Source: an uncultured Pseudomonadota bacterium (lineage in GTDB: Bacteria; Pseudomonadota; Gammaproteobacteria; Steroidobacterales; Steroidobacteraceae). Taken from it: a stretch of 64,000 bases of DNA. The position numbers were made by a program, and so were the translations under genes. The notes under the pieces are model-generated. The model saw nothing but the letters and a program-made list of their open reading frames with translations, was not told the origin of the DNA and did not search any database. Shown here in pieces: positions 29,491 to 38,306 of this stretch. The stretch's first letter is position 1. Each line of letters begins with the position of its first letter. The DNA is taken from assembly GCA_903879335.1 (NCBI GenBank), contig CAIRLC010000002.1, positions 124,001 through 188,000 on the forward strand, in the 5' to 3' direction.

Positions 29491-30726
29491 TCAGCGACTC
29501 AGTGCGGCCTCCGCGAGCGGAGCATCTCCGTCCGCAAGCTTATGAAGGTCAAAATGTGCCCGCTCGGCGATCAATTTTTTCGCGGCCATATAGTCCTTGG
29601 AGCGATTGACGCAATCGACTGCCAACAGCTCGTCGCCGCGCAGGTAACAGCAAGAAAACGAACGGTCGTCTTTATTTCCCCGTATGAGTGCCTGATCATA
29701 ATCAAAATTGAGTCCCGTGATGAGCAGCTTTAGGTCGTATTGGTCCGACCAGAACCAAGGGACTCGGTCATGGACTGCGTGACCACCCAACATGTTTTCG
29801 GCAGCAATTTTCGCTTGTTCAAATGCGTTGTCGACAGATTCAAGGCGAACGCGCCGACCGTAGCGAAGACTCGGGTGATTCACGCAATCGCCGGCCGCGT
29901 GCACATCGACGTCGCTTGTACGGGTGTATTCATCGACCAAAATGCCGTTGTCGCAAGCTATTCCCGCGGCTGCTGCAAGGCCGCTTTCGGGCAGAACGCC
30001 AACACCGATGACCACGAGGTCGGCTGGAAATTGCTGGCCACTTTCGGTGATGACGTTGCCGACGCGATCGGGTTGCCCCGGCAGTGCCTCAAAGCCGCTC
30101 AAGAGCGTACGCGTGTGTATGCGCACGCCTACTTTTTCATGCTCTGCCGTGAAAAACGCAGACATTTCTGGCGCGACGACGCGGTTCATGACCCGGTCAC
30201 TCATTTCTAAGACATCTACCGTGAGCCCCAACGTGCGACACGTCGCCGCGACCTCCAAGCCGATGTATCCGGCACCGACGATCACCACGCGCCGGGCTTG
30301 TGCGAGGTCTACTCGGATAGCCTCAACGTCGGCCCGCGATCTGAGGTAATGGATGCCGTGGAGTGTATGCCCGGGCACGCTGAGCCGGCGTGGACTGCTG
30401 CCCGTGGCCAGTAACAATTTAGCGTAGTGGATGGTGTCCCCGTTCGCTACGCGCAATTCGTGAGCGGCAGTATCAAGTCCGCAAACGCGCGCTCCCAATC
30501 GTAGATCAATGCGGTGAGTGTCAAAAAATGAGGGCGGTTTTAACAACAGCCGCTCCGCCGGAAGCTCGCCGGAGAGAAACTTTTTCGACAGCGGCGGGCG
30601 TTGGTATGGCGCGTGTGGCTCGTCCCCAACAATGACAATGGGGCCTGAGTGCCCCAATTTTCGAAGCGAATCGGCGGCCTGAACAGCAACTTGTCCTGCA
30701 CCCACGATGGCAAACGTATCAGTCAT
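29491..30726 (-). CDS. FAD-dependent ferredoxin/rubredoxin reductase family oxidoreductase
   Basis: The 411-residue protein has two dinucleotide-binding folds: FAIVGAGQVAVQAADSL for FAD at the N-terminus and VVIVGAGYIGLEVAATC for NAD(P)H near residue 147. A late DVHAAGDCVNHPS closes the FAD site, and a C-terminal reductase domain follows (WFWSDQYDLKLLITGL). It resembles reductases of Rieske oxygenase or cytochrome P450 systems (putidaredoxin, rubredoxin or terpredoxin reductase). No partner ferredoxin or oxygenase is adjacent. The [2Fe-2S] protein at 31338 lies on the opposite strand and is of a different type. Confidence 0.9.
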   Translation of the reverse strand: MTDTFAIVGAGQVAVQAADSLRKLGHSGPIVIVGDEPHAPYQRPPLSKKFLSGELPAERLLLKPPSFFDTHRIDLRLGARVCGLDTAAHELRVANGDTIHYAKLLLATGSSPRRLSVPGHTLHGIHYLRSRADVEAIRVDLAQARRVVIVGAGYIGLEVAATCRTLGLTVDVLEMSDRVMNRVVAPEMSAFFTAEHEKVGVRIHTRTLLSGFEALPGQPDRVGNVITESGQQFPADLVVIGVGVLPESGLAAAAGIACDNGILVDEYTRTSDVDVHAAGDCVNHPSLRYGRRVRLESVDNAFEQAKIAAENMLGGHAVHDRVPWFWSDQYDLKLLITGLNFDYDQALIRGNKDDRSFSCCYLRGDELLAVDCVNRSKDYMAAKKLIAERAHFDLHKLADGDAPLAEAALSR

Positions 30727-30882
30727 GGCAAAAGATCCCAGTGATATCTCGACACTCTACCACCGCCATTAGAATCGGATCGCACGCACCATCCTGGAAC
30801 ATGAAAGCGCCTCAACGCGCTAGCTTGGTGCGCCGAGGCGTGCCAGATGCATGTAAGTAATTGATTTAAGGTGCTGACGTCG

Positions 30883-30900
30883 TCGGCATAGAAACTGCAT
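30883..30900 (+). promoter_or_regulatory. Possible sigma-54 (RpoN) -24/-12 promoter before the P-II gene
   Basis: The segment TCGGCATAGAAACTGCAT has the invariant GG and GC separated by ten bases and keeps GGCA and TGC of the -24/-12 consensus, with mismatches at C-to-T after GGCA and T-to-C before TGC. It lies about 60 bases before the start codon at 30961. P-II genes of the glnK type are often RpoN/NtrC-dependent, which makes it plausible; no clear NtrC palindrome was found upstream. Confidence 0.35.
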
Positions 30901-30903
30901 TAG

Positions 30904-31299
<396 letters not shown>

Positions 31300-31313
31300 T
31301 TTGGAATGTATGG

Positions 31314-31339
31314 ATGGTCGGAGGTTAAACTCCGACCAT
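31314..31339 (+). promoter_or_regulatory. 10-bp hairpin covering the ferredoxin gene's translation signals
   Basis: ATGGTCGGAG and CTCCGACCAT form a perfect 10-bp inverted repeat with loop GTTAAA. The left arm and loop contain the GGAGG candidate ribosome site (31320-31324), and the right arm ends in the AT of the start codon at 31338. No T-run follows, so an intrinsic terminator for the P-II gene is less likely than a structure that limits translation or separates the two cistrons. Confidence 0.55.
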
Positions 31340-31706
31340 GCATAATCTTCCGGAATTGCAGACCGTTGTTGCCGGACTTCATCTCGGCGATGCCTGCCGG
31401 CACGTGTTTCTATGCGCCGGCTCAGGCAAGTGCGCGCCGACAGCTGACTGCGAGCGGGCGTGGGACCACCTCAAACGTCGCTTGCGCGACGCGAAGTTAG
31501 TCGATGTCCAAGGCGGCGTATTGCGTACTAAGGCGGGCTGTTTGCGGGTTTGCCGACAAGGCCCCATCGCGTTGGTCTATCCCGGCGGTTACTGGTACCG
31601 CGACGCGAGCGGCGCCAATTTGGATCGCATCATCGATGAGCACCTGATCGGCGGTCGCCCGGTACGAGATTTGATCATTGCGGAGGGGCCGCTCGGCGAC
31701 CCTTGA
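31338..31706 (+). CDS. (2Fe-2S) ferredoxin, thioredoxin-like type
   Basis: The 122-residue protein has cysteines at 20, 26, 32, 38, 68 and 72. RHVFLCAG near the N-terminus and the closing CLRVC (68-72) followed by [15 protein letters not shown] are typical of thioredoxin-like [2Fe-2S] ferredoxins, the family related to the NuoE C-terminal domain. It likely transfers electrons in the cytoplasm; the partner is unknown. It lies 38 bases after the P-II stop and its ribosome site and start lie in a hairpin. The quinone oxidoreductase gene follows. Confidence 0.85.
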   Translation: MHNLPELQTVVAGLHLGDACRHVFLCAGSGKCAPTADCERAWDHLKRRLRDAKLVDVQGGVLRTKAGCLRVCRQGPIALVYPGGYWYRDASGANLDRIIDEHLIGGRPVRDLIIAEGPLGDP

Positions 31707-31734
31707 GCTAGACTTTGCTCAAGCAACGCTTGAG
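31703..31734 (+). promoter_or_regulatory. Two mutually exclusive hairpins before the quinone oxidoreductase gene
   Basis: TTGAGC (31703-31708) can pair with GCTCAA (31717-31722), and CTCAAGC (31718-31724) can pair with GCTTGAG (31728-31734). The two share bases, so only one can form. The second stem includes the first bases of the GAGGGG ribosome site for the gene at 31746. The layout is attenuator-like, but the stems are short. Confidence 0.35.
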
Positions 31735-31745
31735 GGGATTTTTCC

Positions 31746-32720
31746 ATGACTCGCGGCATACTTATTCGATCGACCGGTGGGCCTGAGGTCCTTGAGTGGG
31801 CGGAAATTGACGTTCCGGCGCCTAGCGCTGGCGAGGTTCGGATCCGCCACACCGCCGTCGGCGTTAATTTCATCGACGTCTACGACCGGACTGGTCTCTA
31901 TCCCATGCCTTTGCCGGGTATTCTTGGTCGAGAAGCCGCCGGAGTTGTTGAGGCCGTAGGATCGGGCGTGCGAACTCTCAAGGTCGGCGATCGTGTCGCC
32001 TACACGTCGACGGTGCCGGGATCATACGCAGAAGCCCGCAACATGCCGGCTGACCGCGTTGTGCGATTGCCAGATGTCATTTCGGATGAGCAGGGCGCGG
32101 CAATGATGCTGAAGGGTCTAACCGCCCAGTACCTCCTGCGCCGTAGTTATCGGGTGAAGCGTGGCGACACGATTTTAGTTCACGCCGCCGCCGGCGGCGT
32201 GGGGCTCATTCTCGTGCAGTGGGCGCAGCATCTGGGCGCTCGAGTGATCGCCGTTGTGGGCTCTGATGCCAAGGCCGAGCTCGTCAGCCGCTACGGTGCC
32301 GATGAAGTGATCGTCACGCCGCGTGAAGACCTGGTGTCCCGCGTCCGGGCGCTTACCAAGGGCGAAGGCGTTCCCGTGGTCTACGACTCCGTGGGTAAGG
32401 ACACGTTCTATCCGTCGCTCGATTGCCTTCGTCGCTTAGGCATGATGGTGACTTATGGCAACGCTTCGGGCCCCGTGCCCCCCTTCGCACCGTTGGAGCT
32501 GAGTCGGCGCGGCTCGCTATTCATTACGCGCCCGACATTGTTCCACTACATTGCTACCCGCAGTGAATTGCAGAGAGCCGCGACTGATCTGTTCAAGGTC
32601 GTCGCTGAGGGCGCGGTGGACATTGTGGTCGGCCAGCGATTTGGGCTAGCTGAAACCGCGCAGGCCCATATCGCGCTCGAGGGGCGGCGTACGGTCGGCT
32701 CTACGGTGCTCGTCCCTTAA
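31746..32720 (+). CDS. qor: NADPH:quinone oxidoreductase (zeta-crystallin type MDR)
   Basis: The 324-residue medium-chain reductase lacks the zinc ligands of alcohol dehydrogenases. It shows GVNFIDVYDRTGLYP near residue 38, the PGILGREAAGVVEAVG segment, LVHAAAGGVGLILVQWA for NADPH near residue 150 and YDSVGKDTF. It probably reduces quinones by one electron, as E. coli Qor does. GAGGGG eight bases upstream supports the ATG at 31746. It is the third gene of the P-II-ferredoxin-qor run and convergent with gst. Confidence 0.94.
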   Translation: MTRGILIRSTGGPEVLEWAEIDVPAPSAGEVRIRHTAVGVNFIDVYDRTGLYPMPLPGILGREAAGVVEAVGSGVRTLKVGDRVAYTSTVPGSYAEARNMPADRVVRLPDVISDEQGAAMMLKGLTAQYLLRRSYRVKRGDTILVHAAAGGVGLILVQWAQHLGARVIAVVGSDAKAELVSRYGADEVIVTPREDLVSRVRALTKGEGVPVVYDSVGKDTFYPSLDCLRRLGMMVTYGNASGPVPPFAPLELSRRGSLFITRPTLFHYIATRSELQRAATDLFKVVAEGAVDIVVGQRFGLAETAQAHIALEGRRTVGSTVLVP

Positions 32721-32731
32721 CCGGCCGCTGA

Positions 32732-33340
32732 TTAGCGAGAGGTTATGGGGATCCAGGAGCGCTCGGCCTCAACATTGCGAATCCAATGGCGAATCGCTGG
32801 GTAGACGTCGAGGTCGATACCGGCCTCTGGCGCCACATGTGTATAGGCATAGAGTGCGATATCCGCCAACGAGTAGCGATCGCCGACTAAGAAGCGCTTA
32901 CCCGTGAGCGCGCCATTCAAGACTTGGAGCGCAGCTCGGCCAGCGACAAGTTTGTCGGTGAGGCTTTGGCCGAGCTCTGCTTCCGTACGGCCTAGGGAAC
33001 GCAACCAGAAGCGAGCGGTCCCGATCGCGGGCTCCAAGTTGTATTGCTCAAAGCACATCCACTGCCAAACCAGTGCCTCAGCCCAAGCGTCGCCCGGCAG
33101 GAGCGCGGAGCCCTTGGCGAGATAGCTGATAATTGCATGGCTTTCAGCGAGGACGCCGCGACCTGGAACCTCTAAAGCGGGGATCCGTCCGTTAGGATTC
33201 AAGGCGAGAAAGGCGGGCGTCCGACTCTCACCGCGTTTGATGTCGACCTCAACGAGTTCGTAGGGGAGCGCCAGATACCGCAGCGTCAGTCTGACCTTGT
33301 ACCCATTGCCCGAGGGCAGGTAGTCGTACAGCCGAAACAT
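32732..33340 (-). CDS. Glutathione S-transferase
   Basis: The 202-residue protein has an N-terminal thioredoxin-like domain (MFRLYDYLPSGNGYKVRLTL with an early Tyr/Ser region, then NPNGRIPALEVPGRGVLAESHAI for glutathione binding) and an all-helical C-terminal domain with FLVGDRYSLADIALYAY. It is a cytosolic GST, probably of the beta/theta-like bacterial group, conjugating or reducing electrophiles with glutathione. It ends 12 bases from qor in convergent orientation and starts two bases after the ilvH stop, so it may share the ilvH transcript. Confidence 0.92.
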   Translation of the reverse strand: MFRLYDYLPSGNGYKVRLTLRYLALPYELVEVDIKRGESRTPAFLALNPNGRIPALEVPGRGVLAESHAIISYLAKGSALLPGDAWAEALVWQWMCFEQYNLEPAIGTARFWLRSLGRTEAELGQSLTDKLVAGRAALQVLNGALTGKRFLVGDRYSLADIALYAYTHVAPEAGIDLDVYPAIRHWIRNVEAERSWIPITSR

Positions 33341-33342
33341 AA

Positions 33343-33834
33343 TCAGCGTCCTGTGGCTGGGCCCTGACGGATCCCCAAGGCGCCACTGCGGACAACTTCC
33401 AGAACCTCACCGAACTGGGAGACTTGTGCAAGAAAGCGAGAAGCCAATGCCTCGTTGCTCGTGACCTCGACGACGAAATTGGCCAGGGCGCCTGAAAGAA
33501 TGCGACCGTCAGATTCGGTGATCACGCGGGAGAGACCCTCGATGCCGGCCGGCGTCACTCGCAGTTTAACGAGTAACAGTTCCCGCTCGATGTGGCCATC
33601 GCCCGTTAGATCTTCGACGCTCACGACGTCAACCAGTTTACGCAGCTGACTTGCGATTTGTGCCAGCACGGCTTCGTTGCCGGTTGTCACCAACGTTAGC
33701 CGCGAAACCGCTGGATTTTCTGTCGGAGCGACTGAAAGCGACTCAATATTATACGCTCGCGACGAGAAGAGCCCCGCCACACGGGCGAGCGAGCCTGCTT
33801 CATTTTGCAGAAGAATAGCGATGATGTGTCTCAT
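33343..33834 (-). CDS. ilvH: Acetolactate synthase small (regulatory) subunit
   Basis: With the ATG at 33834 the protein has 163 residues, the normal IlvH length. The ACT domain begins MRHIIAILLQNEAGSLARVA, with GLFSSRAYNIESLSVAPTEN forming the valine-binding region, and a C-terminal ACT-like half follows. It stimulates the catalytic subunit and confers valine feedback inhibition. The frame is open further upstream, but that extension crosses the promoter region and lacks family similarity. Unusually it is divergent from ilvB, separated by 120 bases, rather than following it. Confidence 0.95.
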   Translation of the reverse strand: MRHIIAILLQNEAGSLARVAGLFSSRAYNIESLSVAPTENPAVSRLTLVTTGNEAVLAQIASQLRKLVDVVSVEDLTGDGHIERELLLVKLRVTPAGIEGLSRVITESDGRILSGALANFVVEVTSNEALASRFLAQVSQFGEVLEVVRSGALGIRQGPATGR

Positions 33835-33954
33835 TGCGTAACCGATGGGCGCAGCTGAAAGATGAAGCAGCATAGCGCGGATCTTTTTGCAGTGCATAGA
33901 CGAGATGCGTACTGAATTGGTAGGCTCAATTGGATAACTGTTTGATAAAGACGA

Positions 33955-35793
33955 ATGACCATGACCCCGATCAATACACAGAATTCTCACCCCTTGGCTG
34001 GCCGCACAATGACCGGCGCCGAAATGATCGTCCAGATCCTCGCTGATGAGGGTGTAGACGTGATGTTTGGCTATTCGGGCGGGGCCATTTTGCCGACCTA
34101 CGATGCCGTATTTGTCCATAACTCAGACTCGAGTCGGCGCCCGATGCCCCTGATTGTTCCGGCGAACGAGCAGGGCGCTGGTTTTATGGCAGCGGGATAT
34201 GCCCGTGCGACGGGTCGGGTCGGCGTCTGCGTGGTCACTTCCGGGCCAGGCGCCACCAATACGATCACGCCGGTGCGCGATTCCATGGCGGATTCCGTTC
34301 CGATGATTGTGATTTGCGGTCAAGTTCCGACCGGTGCGATTGGCAGTGATGCGTTTCAGGAGGCGCCCGTCGCAAATTTGATGGGCTCTGTCGCCAAGCA
34401 CGTGTTCTTGATTACGGACCCTACGCGACTCGAAGAGACTGTGCGTACAGCATTTGAAATTGCGCGTACCGGTCGCCCAGGCCCAGTGGTCATTGATGTG
34501 CCTAAAGACGTCCAAAACTGGTCTGGAACCTTTAAGGGCGAAGGCATACTTCCGTTGCCCGGCTACCGATCGCGGTTGGCTCAAGTGGAGTCCCGCCGAT
34601 TGGAGAGCGCGGCATGTGAGGAATTTTTCTCGATGCTTGCCGGATCCAGCCGGCCGATGCTCTATGTGGGTGGTGGTGTCATTGCCGGTGAGGCGTCGGC
34701 AGCGCTGAGAGAATTTTCGGAGACTTTCGGAATCCCTGTGGTTACGACGCTGATGGGTATTGGCGCCGTAGACACCACGAATAAGTACGCGATGAGCATG
34801 CTGGGCATGCACGGTGCTGCCTTTGCCAATTATGCGGTTGATGACTGTGACTTTTTGATCGCGGTCGGCGCTCGCTTTGATGACCGTGTAGCGGGTGATC
34901 CGAAGCGCTTTGCGAAGAATGCGCGCCACATCGCGCATCTGGACATCGATTTTTCAGAGATCAATAAAGTAAAGCGGGTGTCTTGGTCGCACGTCGGCTT
35001 GCTGCCGCAAGCGCTAAGCGCCTTGATCGCGCACGGTCGCTCGACCGGGTTTTCGAGAGATTGGTCCGATTGGCACAACCACTGTGCCGAGCTACGTCGC
35101 GTCCATGCCATGAACTACGATCGTTCCAGCGAGCTAATTCAGCCCTATTACATCATCGAAGAAATCAATCGCATCACGAAGGGTGAAGCCATCATCTCGA
35201 CAGGCGTTGGCCAACATCAAATGTGGGCGGCGCAGTATTTTGATTTCTGCTCCCCACGGCTCTGGTTGACCTCAGGCAGCATGGGAACGATGGGCTTCGG
35301 ATTGCCTGCCGCGATTGGTGCACAGTTTGCGCATCCTGAACGCTTGGTCATCGATATTGATGGCGATGCGAGTGTGCGTATGAACTTGGGCGAGTTGGAG
35401 ACGGTGACCACTTACAATCTGCCCGTCAAAGTGGTTGTTCTGAATAATTTCGGCGACGGAATGGTCCGGCAATGGCAGAAATTATTCTTCAAAGGCCGAA
35501 TGTCAGCGAGCGATAAATCGCTACATAAGAAGGACTTTATCAAGGCTGCCCAAGCCGACGGTTACGAGTGGGCCAAGCGGCTGGATGTGAAAGCGGACGT
35601 CCCGGCGGTGATTGAGGAATTTATTGCATTCCCGGGACCTGCTTTCCTTGAGGTCATCATTGATCCGGACGCAGGTGTCTATCCTATGGTTGGCCCAGGA
35701 CAGCCCTACGAATCAATGATCACCGGCGATCACATTGCCTCCCGTAGCCCGGGAGAGGCCCCACCGCCTCCTGGCGCGTCAGAGATGTTCTAG
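33955..35793 (+). CDS. ilvB: Acetolactate synthase large (catalytic) subunit
   Basis: The 612-residue ThDP enzyme has catalytic Glu72 in VPANEQGAGFMAAGYA and the central FAD-binding domain. The C-terminal ThDP motif starts near residue 468 as GDASVRMNLGELETV (GDA instead of the more common GDG), followed by VVVLNN. It condenses two pyruvates to acetolactate, or pyruvate with 2-oxobutyrate, opening valine/leucine and isoleucine synthesis. The ATG at 33955 is followed by a second ATG two codons later. The chromate transporter gene follows by 10 bases. The partner ilvH is on the opposite strand. Confidence 0.95.
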   Translation: MTMTPINTQNSHPLAGRTMTGAEMIVQILADEGVDVMFGYSGGAILPTYDAVFVHNSDSSRRPMPLIVPANEQGAGFMAAGYARATGRVGVCVVTSGPGATNTITPVRDSMADSVPMIVICGQVPTGAIGSDAFQEAPVANLMGSVAKHVFLITDPTRLEETVRTAFEIARTGRPGPVVIDVPKDVQNWSGTFKGEGILPLPGYRSRLAQVESRRLESAACEEFFSMLAGSSRPMLYVGGGVIAGEASAALREFSETFGIPVVTTLMGIGAVDTTNKYAMSMLGMHGAAFANYAVDDCDFLIAVGARFDDRVAGDPKRFAKNARHIAHLDIDFSEINKVKRVSWSHVGLLPQALSALIAHGRSTGFSRDWSDWHNHCAELRRVHAMNYDRSSELIQPYYIIEEINRITKGEAIISTGVGQHQMWAAQYFDFCSPRLWLTSGSMGTMGFGLPAAIGAQFAHPERLVIDIDGDASVRMNLGELETVTTYNLPVKVVVLNNFGDGMVRQWQKLFFKGRMSASDKSLHKKDFIKAAQADGYEWAKRLDVKADVPAVIEEFIAFPGPAFLEVIIDPDAGVYPMVGPGQPYESMITGDHIASRSPGEAPPPPGASEMF

Positions 35794-35803
35794 GCGAGCC
35801 GGT

Positions 35804-37033
35804 ATGAGCGGTTCAGAGCGACCAACGCCCTGGGCCGCTTTCGGCTATGCGTTGCGACTGGGCTGTCTTTCGTTCGGCGGCCCGGCGGCACAAATTGCGC
35901 TGATATCCCATGAGGTGATCGAAGTCCGGCGCTGGCTCAATGCCGCGGCTTTTTCGCGCGCGCTCAGCCTTGCGATGCTGCTGCCCGGGCCTGAGGCTCT
36001 GCAGGTGGTCATCTACTTGGGCTGGCGCCTCTTCGGCGCGCTCGGTGCAATTTTAGCGGGGCTGGCGTTTCTGTTGCCTGGAGCCCTGCTCTTGGCCGGC
36101 CTGTCTTTTGCTTACATGCAACTCGGCTCGATGCCTGGTATCGCGGCGGCATTGGTCGGCCTCAAGGCAATCGTTATCGCCCTCGTGCTTGTTGCGCTCA
36201 TTACCCTTGCCCGGCGCATATTACGAACTCCACTGAATTGGATGATCGCGGCGTCGTCCTTCATGCTTGGGTTGACCTGTAGTTTGCCCACCCCGATGCT
36301 TTTAGCGGGAGGAGCCTTCACTGCCCTGCTTTTTGCTGACGCTGAGCCCATGGAGGCGGCAGAGACTGCTGTCAATGTCAGTTTTGGGCGAATCCTTGTG
36401 ATCTGCGCAGTGGGTGGCTTTTGTTGGCTCCTGCCGTGGCTTGCGTTGCGCATTTTCGTCCCCGGGTCGATCGGAGAAGTGATGTATTTGTCGCTGAGTC
36501 GAATCGCAATCGGTGGCTTTGGCGGCGCGTATGCGATGGTGGCATGGACGGGCGATCTGTTTGTGCAGACCTATCATTGGATCGGATTTGAAGACGTATC
36601 CGCCGGTATTGGCCTATCTGAGGCTACCCCCGGCCCATTGCTGCTCGCCCTGCAATTTTATGGATTTGTCGCTGGATGGGGCGCGCCGCAATATGGATCA
36701 CCCGCCACAACGGCAATCCTGTGCTCAATCCTGGCCTTGGTCGCGAGTTTCCTGCCGTCTTTCGTTTCAGTGATTGCCTTGGCGCCGGCGGTCGAAACAA
36801 TTGCTCATCGCCCAAAACTGTTGCGTGCGCTTGGCGGAGTGAGTGCCGTTGTGATTGGCATCATCGCGACTTTTGCGCTCAATTTGGCGCGCGCTGTACT
36901 GGTCCAAAATTCAGTGCTACACATCGCTCCCTGTGTCATCGCGTTGCTTGGATTTGTGCTGTTGTTGACCCGTCGCATCGGGCTTGCTGGTGCGCTGATT
37001 AGCGGAATCATCACCGGCGTGATTTTTTGCTGA
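35804..37033 (+). CDS. chrA: Chromate transporter family (CHR) protein, two-domain
   Basis: With the ATG at 35804 the protein has 409 residues. It contains two homologous CHR halves: CLSFGGPAAQIALI with LPGPEALQ at the N-terminus and FGGAYAMVAW with SEATPGPLLLALQFYGF in the second half. About ten to twelve helices are predicted. Long-chain CHR proteins export chromate or sulfate-like anions; only some confer resistance. The upstream open codons overlap ilvB and are ignored. No chrB regulator is nearby, so chromate is not certain as substrate. Confidence 0.9.
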   Translation: MSGSERPTPWAAFGYALRLGCLSFGGPAAQIALISHEVIEVRRWLNAAAFSRALSLAMLLPGPEALQVVIYLGWRLFGALGAILAGLAFLLPGALLLAGLSFAYMQLGSMPGIAAALVGLKAIVIALVLVALITLARRILRTPLNWMIAASSFMLGLTCSLPTPMLLAGGAFTALLFADAEPMEAAETAVNVSFGRILVICAVGGFCWLLPWLALRIFVPGSIGEVMYLSLSRIAIGGFGGAYAMVAWTGDLFVQTYHWIGFEDVSAGIGLSEATPGPLLLALQFYGFVAGWGAPQYGSPATTAILCSILALVASFLPSFVSVIALAPAVETIAHRPKLLRALGGVSAVVIGIIATFALNLARAVLVQNSVLHIAPCVIALLGFVLLLTRRIGLAGALISGIITGVIFC

Positions 37034-37036
37034 AAT

Positions 37037-37792
37037 TCAGTGATTAGTCAGCAGTGCATCGATTCTGCTGGTGAAAACTGCGGTCGGCTGAGCGCCTAAA
37101 AGCAGCACGCCCTCCAATTGACCATCATGGCGTTGGGCGATGACGAAACCCGGCGTGCCGGTGACGCCGATCCGTTGGGCTTCGGCAACATCATTTTCAA
37201 TATTCCGACGCAGGCCTGGATTGCGCAGGCATGTATCAAAGGTCGCCAAATCGACGCCTGCAGTTGCCGCCAATCGACGGGCGGTATCTTTGGTCAGCGC
37301 TTCCTTCTGGCCAAGTAAGGCTTCGTACATGGGCCAATACCGATCCTGCTCGCCCGCGCAATGAGCGGCCAGTGCGGAGGGGAGTGCTTGATCATGAAAG
37401 TCGAGCGGCAAATCTCTGACCACAAAGCGAACTTTGCCGGTCTCGATATAATTCTTCTTTAGCTCTGGCCAGCTTTGTTCGTGAAACCGGCGGCAGTAGG
37501 GACACTGGTAGTCGGTGAACTCGACCATGGTGACCGGGGCGTTTGGTGATCCAAGCACATGGATCCCCGTATCCGGTAGCTTGAGCGTGCCGCTGCCTGG
37601 TTCTGCTGACTTGCGGTCTTCCACCAACATCGCCTTGATTGCCCGCAATTCCGCCAAGATCTCTTCAGCTTGAGCCGAGGTGATTGTGGCCGAGGCAAGA
37701 GTTCCGGCGACCTTGGCTTCAGCACCGGCCGTAACGGACAGTGCCGCGACCCAGGCCAATAAGCCTATTTGGACTAAGCGCCGCGCAGTCAT
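37037..37792 (-). CDS. DsbA-family thiol:disulfide oxidoreductase (periplasmic)
   Basis: The 251-residue protein has a signal peptide (LVQIGLLAWVAALSVTAGAEA), then a short helical, Glu/Lys-rich linker and a thioredoxin fold. The active site Cys97-Pro-Tyr-Cys100 (YQCPYCRRFHEQSW) and the later cis-Pro region GVTGTPGFVIA are intact. The DsbA_2/DsbG-like arrangement with an N-terminal helical segment suggests periplasmic disulfide formation or isomerisation. The ATG at 37792 is chosen because it begins the signal peptide; a longer frame upstream runs antisense to gloA. It ends three bases from chrA, convergent. Confidence 0.88.
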   Translation of the reverse strand: MTARRLVQIGLLAWVAALSVTAGAEAKVAGTLASATITSAQAEEILAELRAIKAMLVEDRKSAEPGSGTLKLPDTGIHVLGSPNAPVTMVEFTDYQCPYCRRFHEQSWPELKKNYIETGKVRFVVRDLPLDFHDQALPSALAAHCAGEQDRYWPMYEALLGQKEALTKDTARRLAATAGVDLATFDTCLRNPGLRRNIENDVAEAQRIGVTGTPGFVIAQRHDGQLEGVLLLGAQPTAVFTSRIDALLTNH

Positions 37793-37882
37793 AGCGATAT
37801 CCCGTGAGAGTGACGCGATCGCGTCGAACGATGGTCTAGTATACGGAACAGCCGATCTGTGCGTCTGACCCTTGGAGAAGCC

Positions 37883-38302
37883 GTGAAGTACCTGCATACG
37901 ATGGTTCGAGTGACTGACTTGGATGCATCTATTGATTTTTATTGCAATAAATTGGGGCTGAAGCTGCTCAAACGTAACGACTATGAGCGCGGTCGGTTCT
38001 CGCTGGTTTATCTGAGCGCTCCAGGCGATGAAAGCGCTCAACTTGAGCTGACCTATAACTGGGACCCGGAGTCCTACACCATGGGTCGGGCATTCGGACA
38101 TGTGGCGTATGAGGTCGACGACATCTATGCGACCTGCGAGCGACTCATGCAGGCCGGCGTCACGATTAATCGGCCACCCCGGGACGGCCACATGGCGTTT
38201 GTGCGCTCACCCGATAACGTCTCGATCGAGCTACTTCAGGCTGGCGGCGCGAAGCCGCCTCAGGAACCTTGGGTCTCAATGCCGAATACCGGGGTTTGGT
38301 GA
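37883..38302 (+). CDS. gloA: Lactoylglutathione lyase (glyoxalase I)
   Basis: Starting at GTG 37883 the protein has 139 residues and opens MKYLHTMVRVTDLDASIDFY, the usual GloA N-terminus. TGGAGAAG just upstream supports this start over an earlier in-frame GTG at 37859. Metal ligands match: His5, Glu55 (QLELTYNW), His73 (FGHVAYEV) and Glu116 (IELLQ). With glutathione it converts the methylglyoxal hemithioacetal to S-lactoylglutathione. The S1/P1 nuclease gene starts four bases after it. GloB is not in the window. Confidence 0.95.
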   Translation: MKYLHTMVRVTDLDASIDFYCNKLGLKLLKRNDYERGRFSLVYLSAPGDESAQLELTYNWDPESYTMGRAFGHVAYEVDDIYATCERLMQAGVTINRPPRDGHMAFVRSPDNVSIELLQAGGAKPPQEPWVSMPNTGVW

Positions 38303-38306
38303 TCTC

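Noticed and set aside
30810-30850. A TGGTGCGCC...GCGTGCCA motif before the P-II gene considered as an NtrC site.
   Set aside because: The half-sites are in the wrong orientation for GCACC-N5-GGTGC and do not form a proper palindrome.
33835-34119. An N-terminal extension of ilvH by 95 codons.
   Set aside because: It crosses the divergent promoter region and the ilvB start; the family begins at MRHII and the shorter form has the normal length.
34123-34938. A 271-codon minus-strand frame opposite ilvB.
   Set aside because: Composition is Arg/His-rich, there is no family similarity, and it is fully antisense to a conserved gene.
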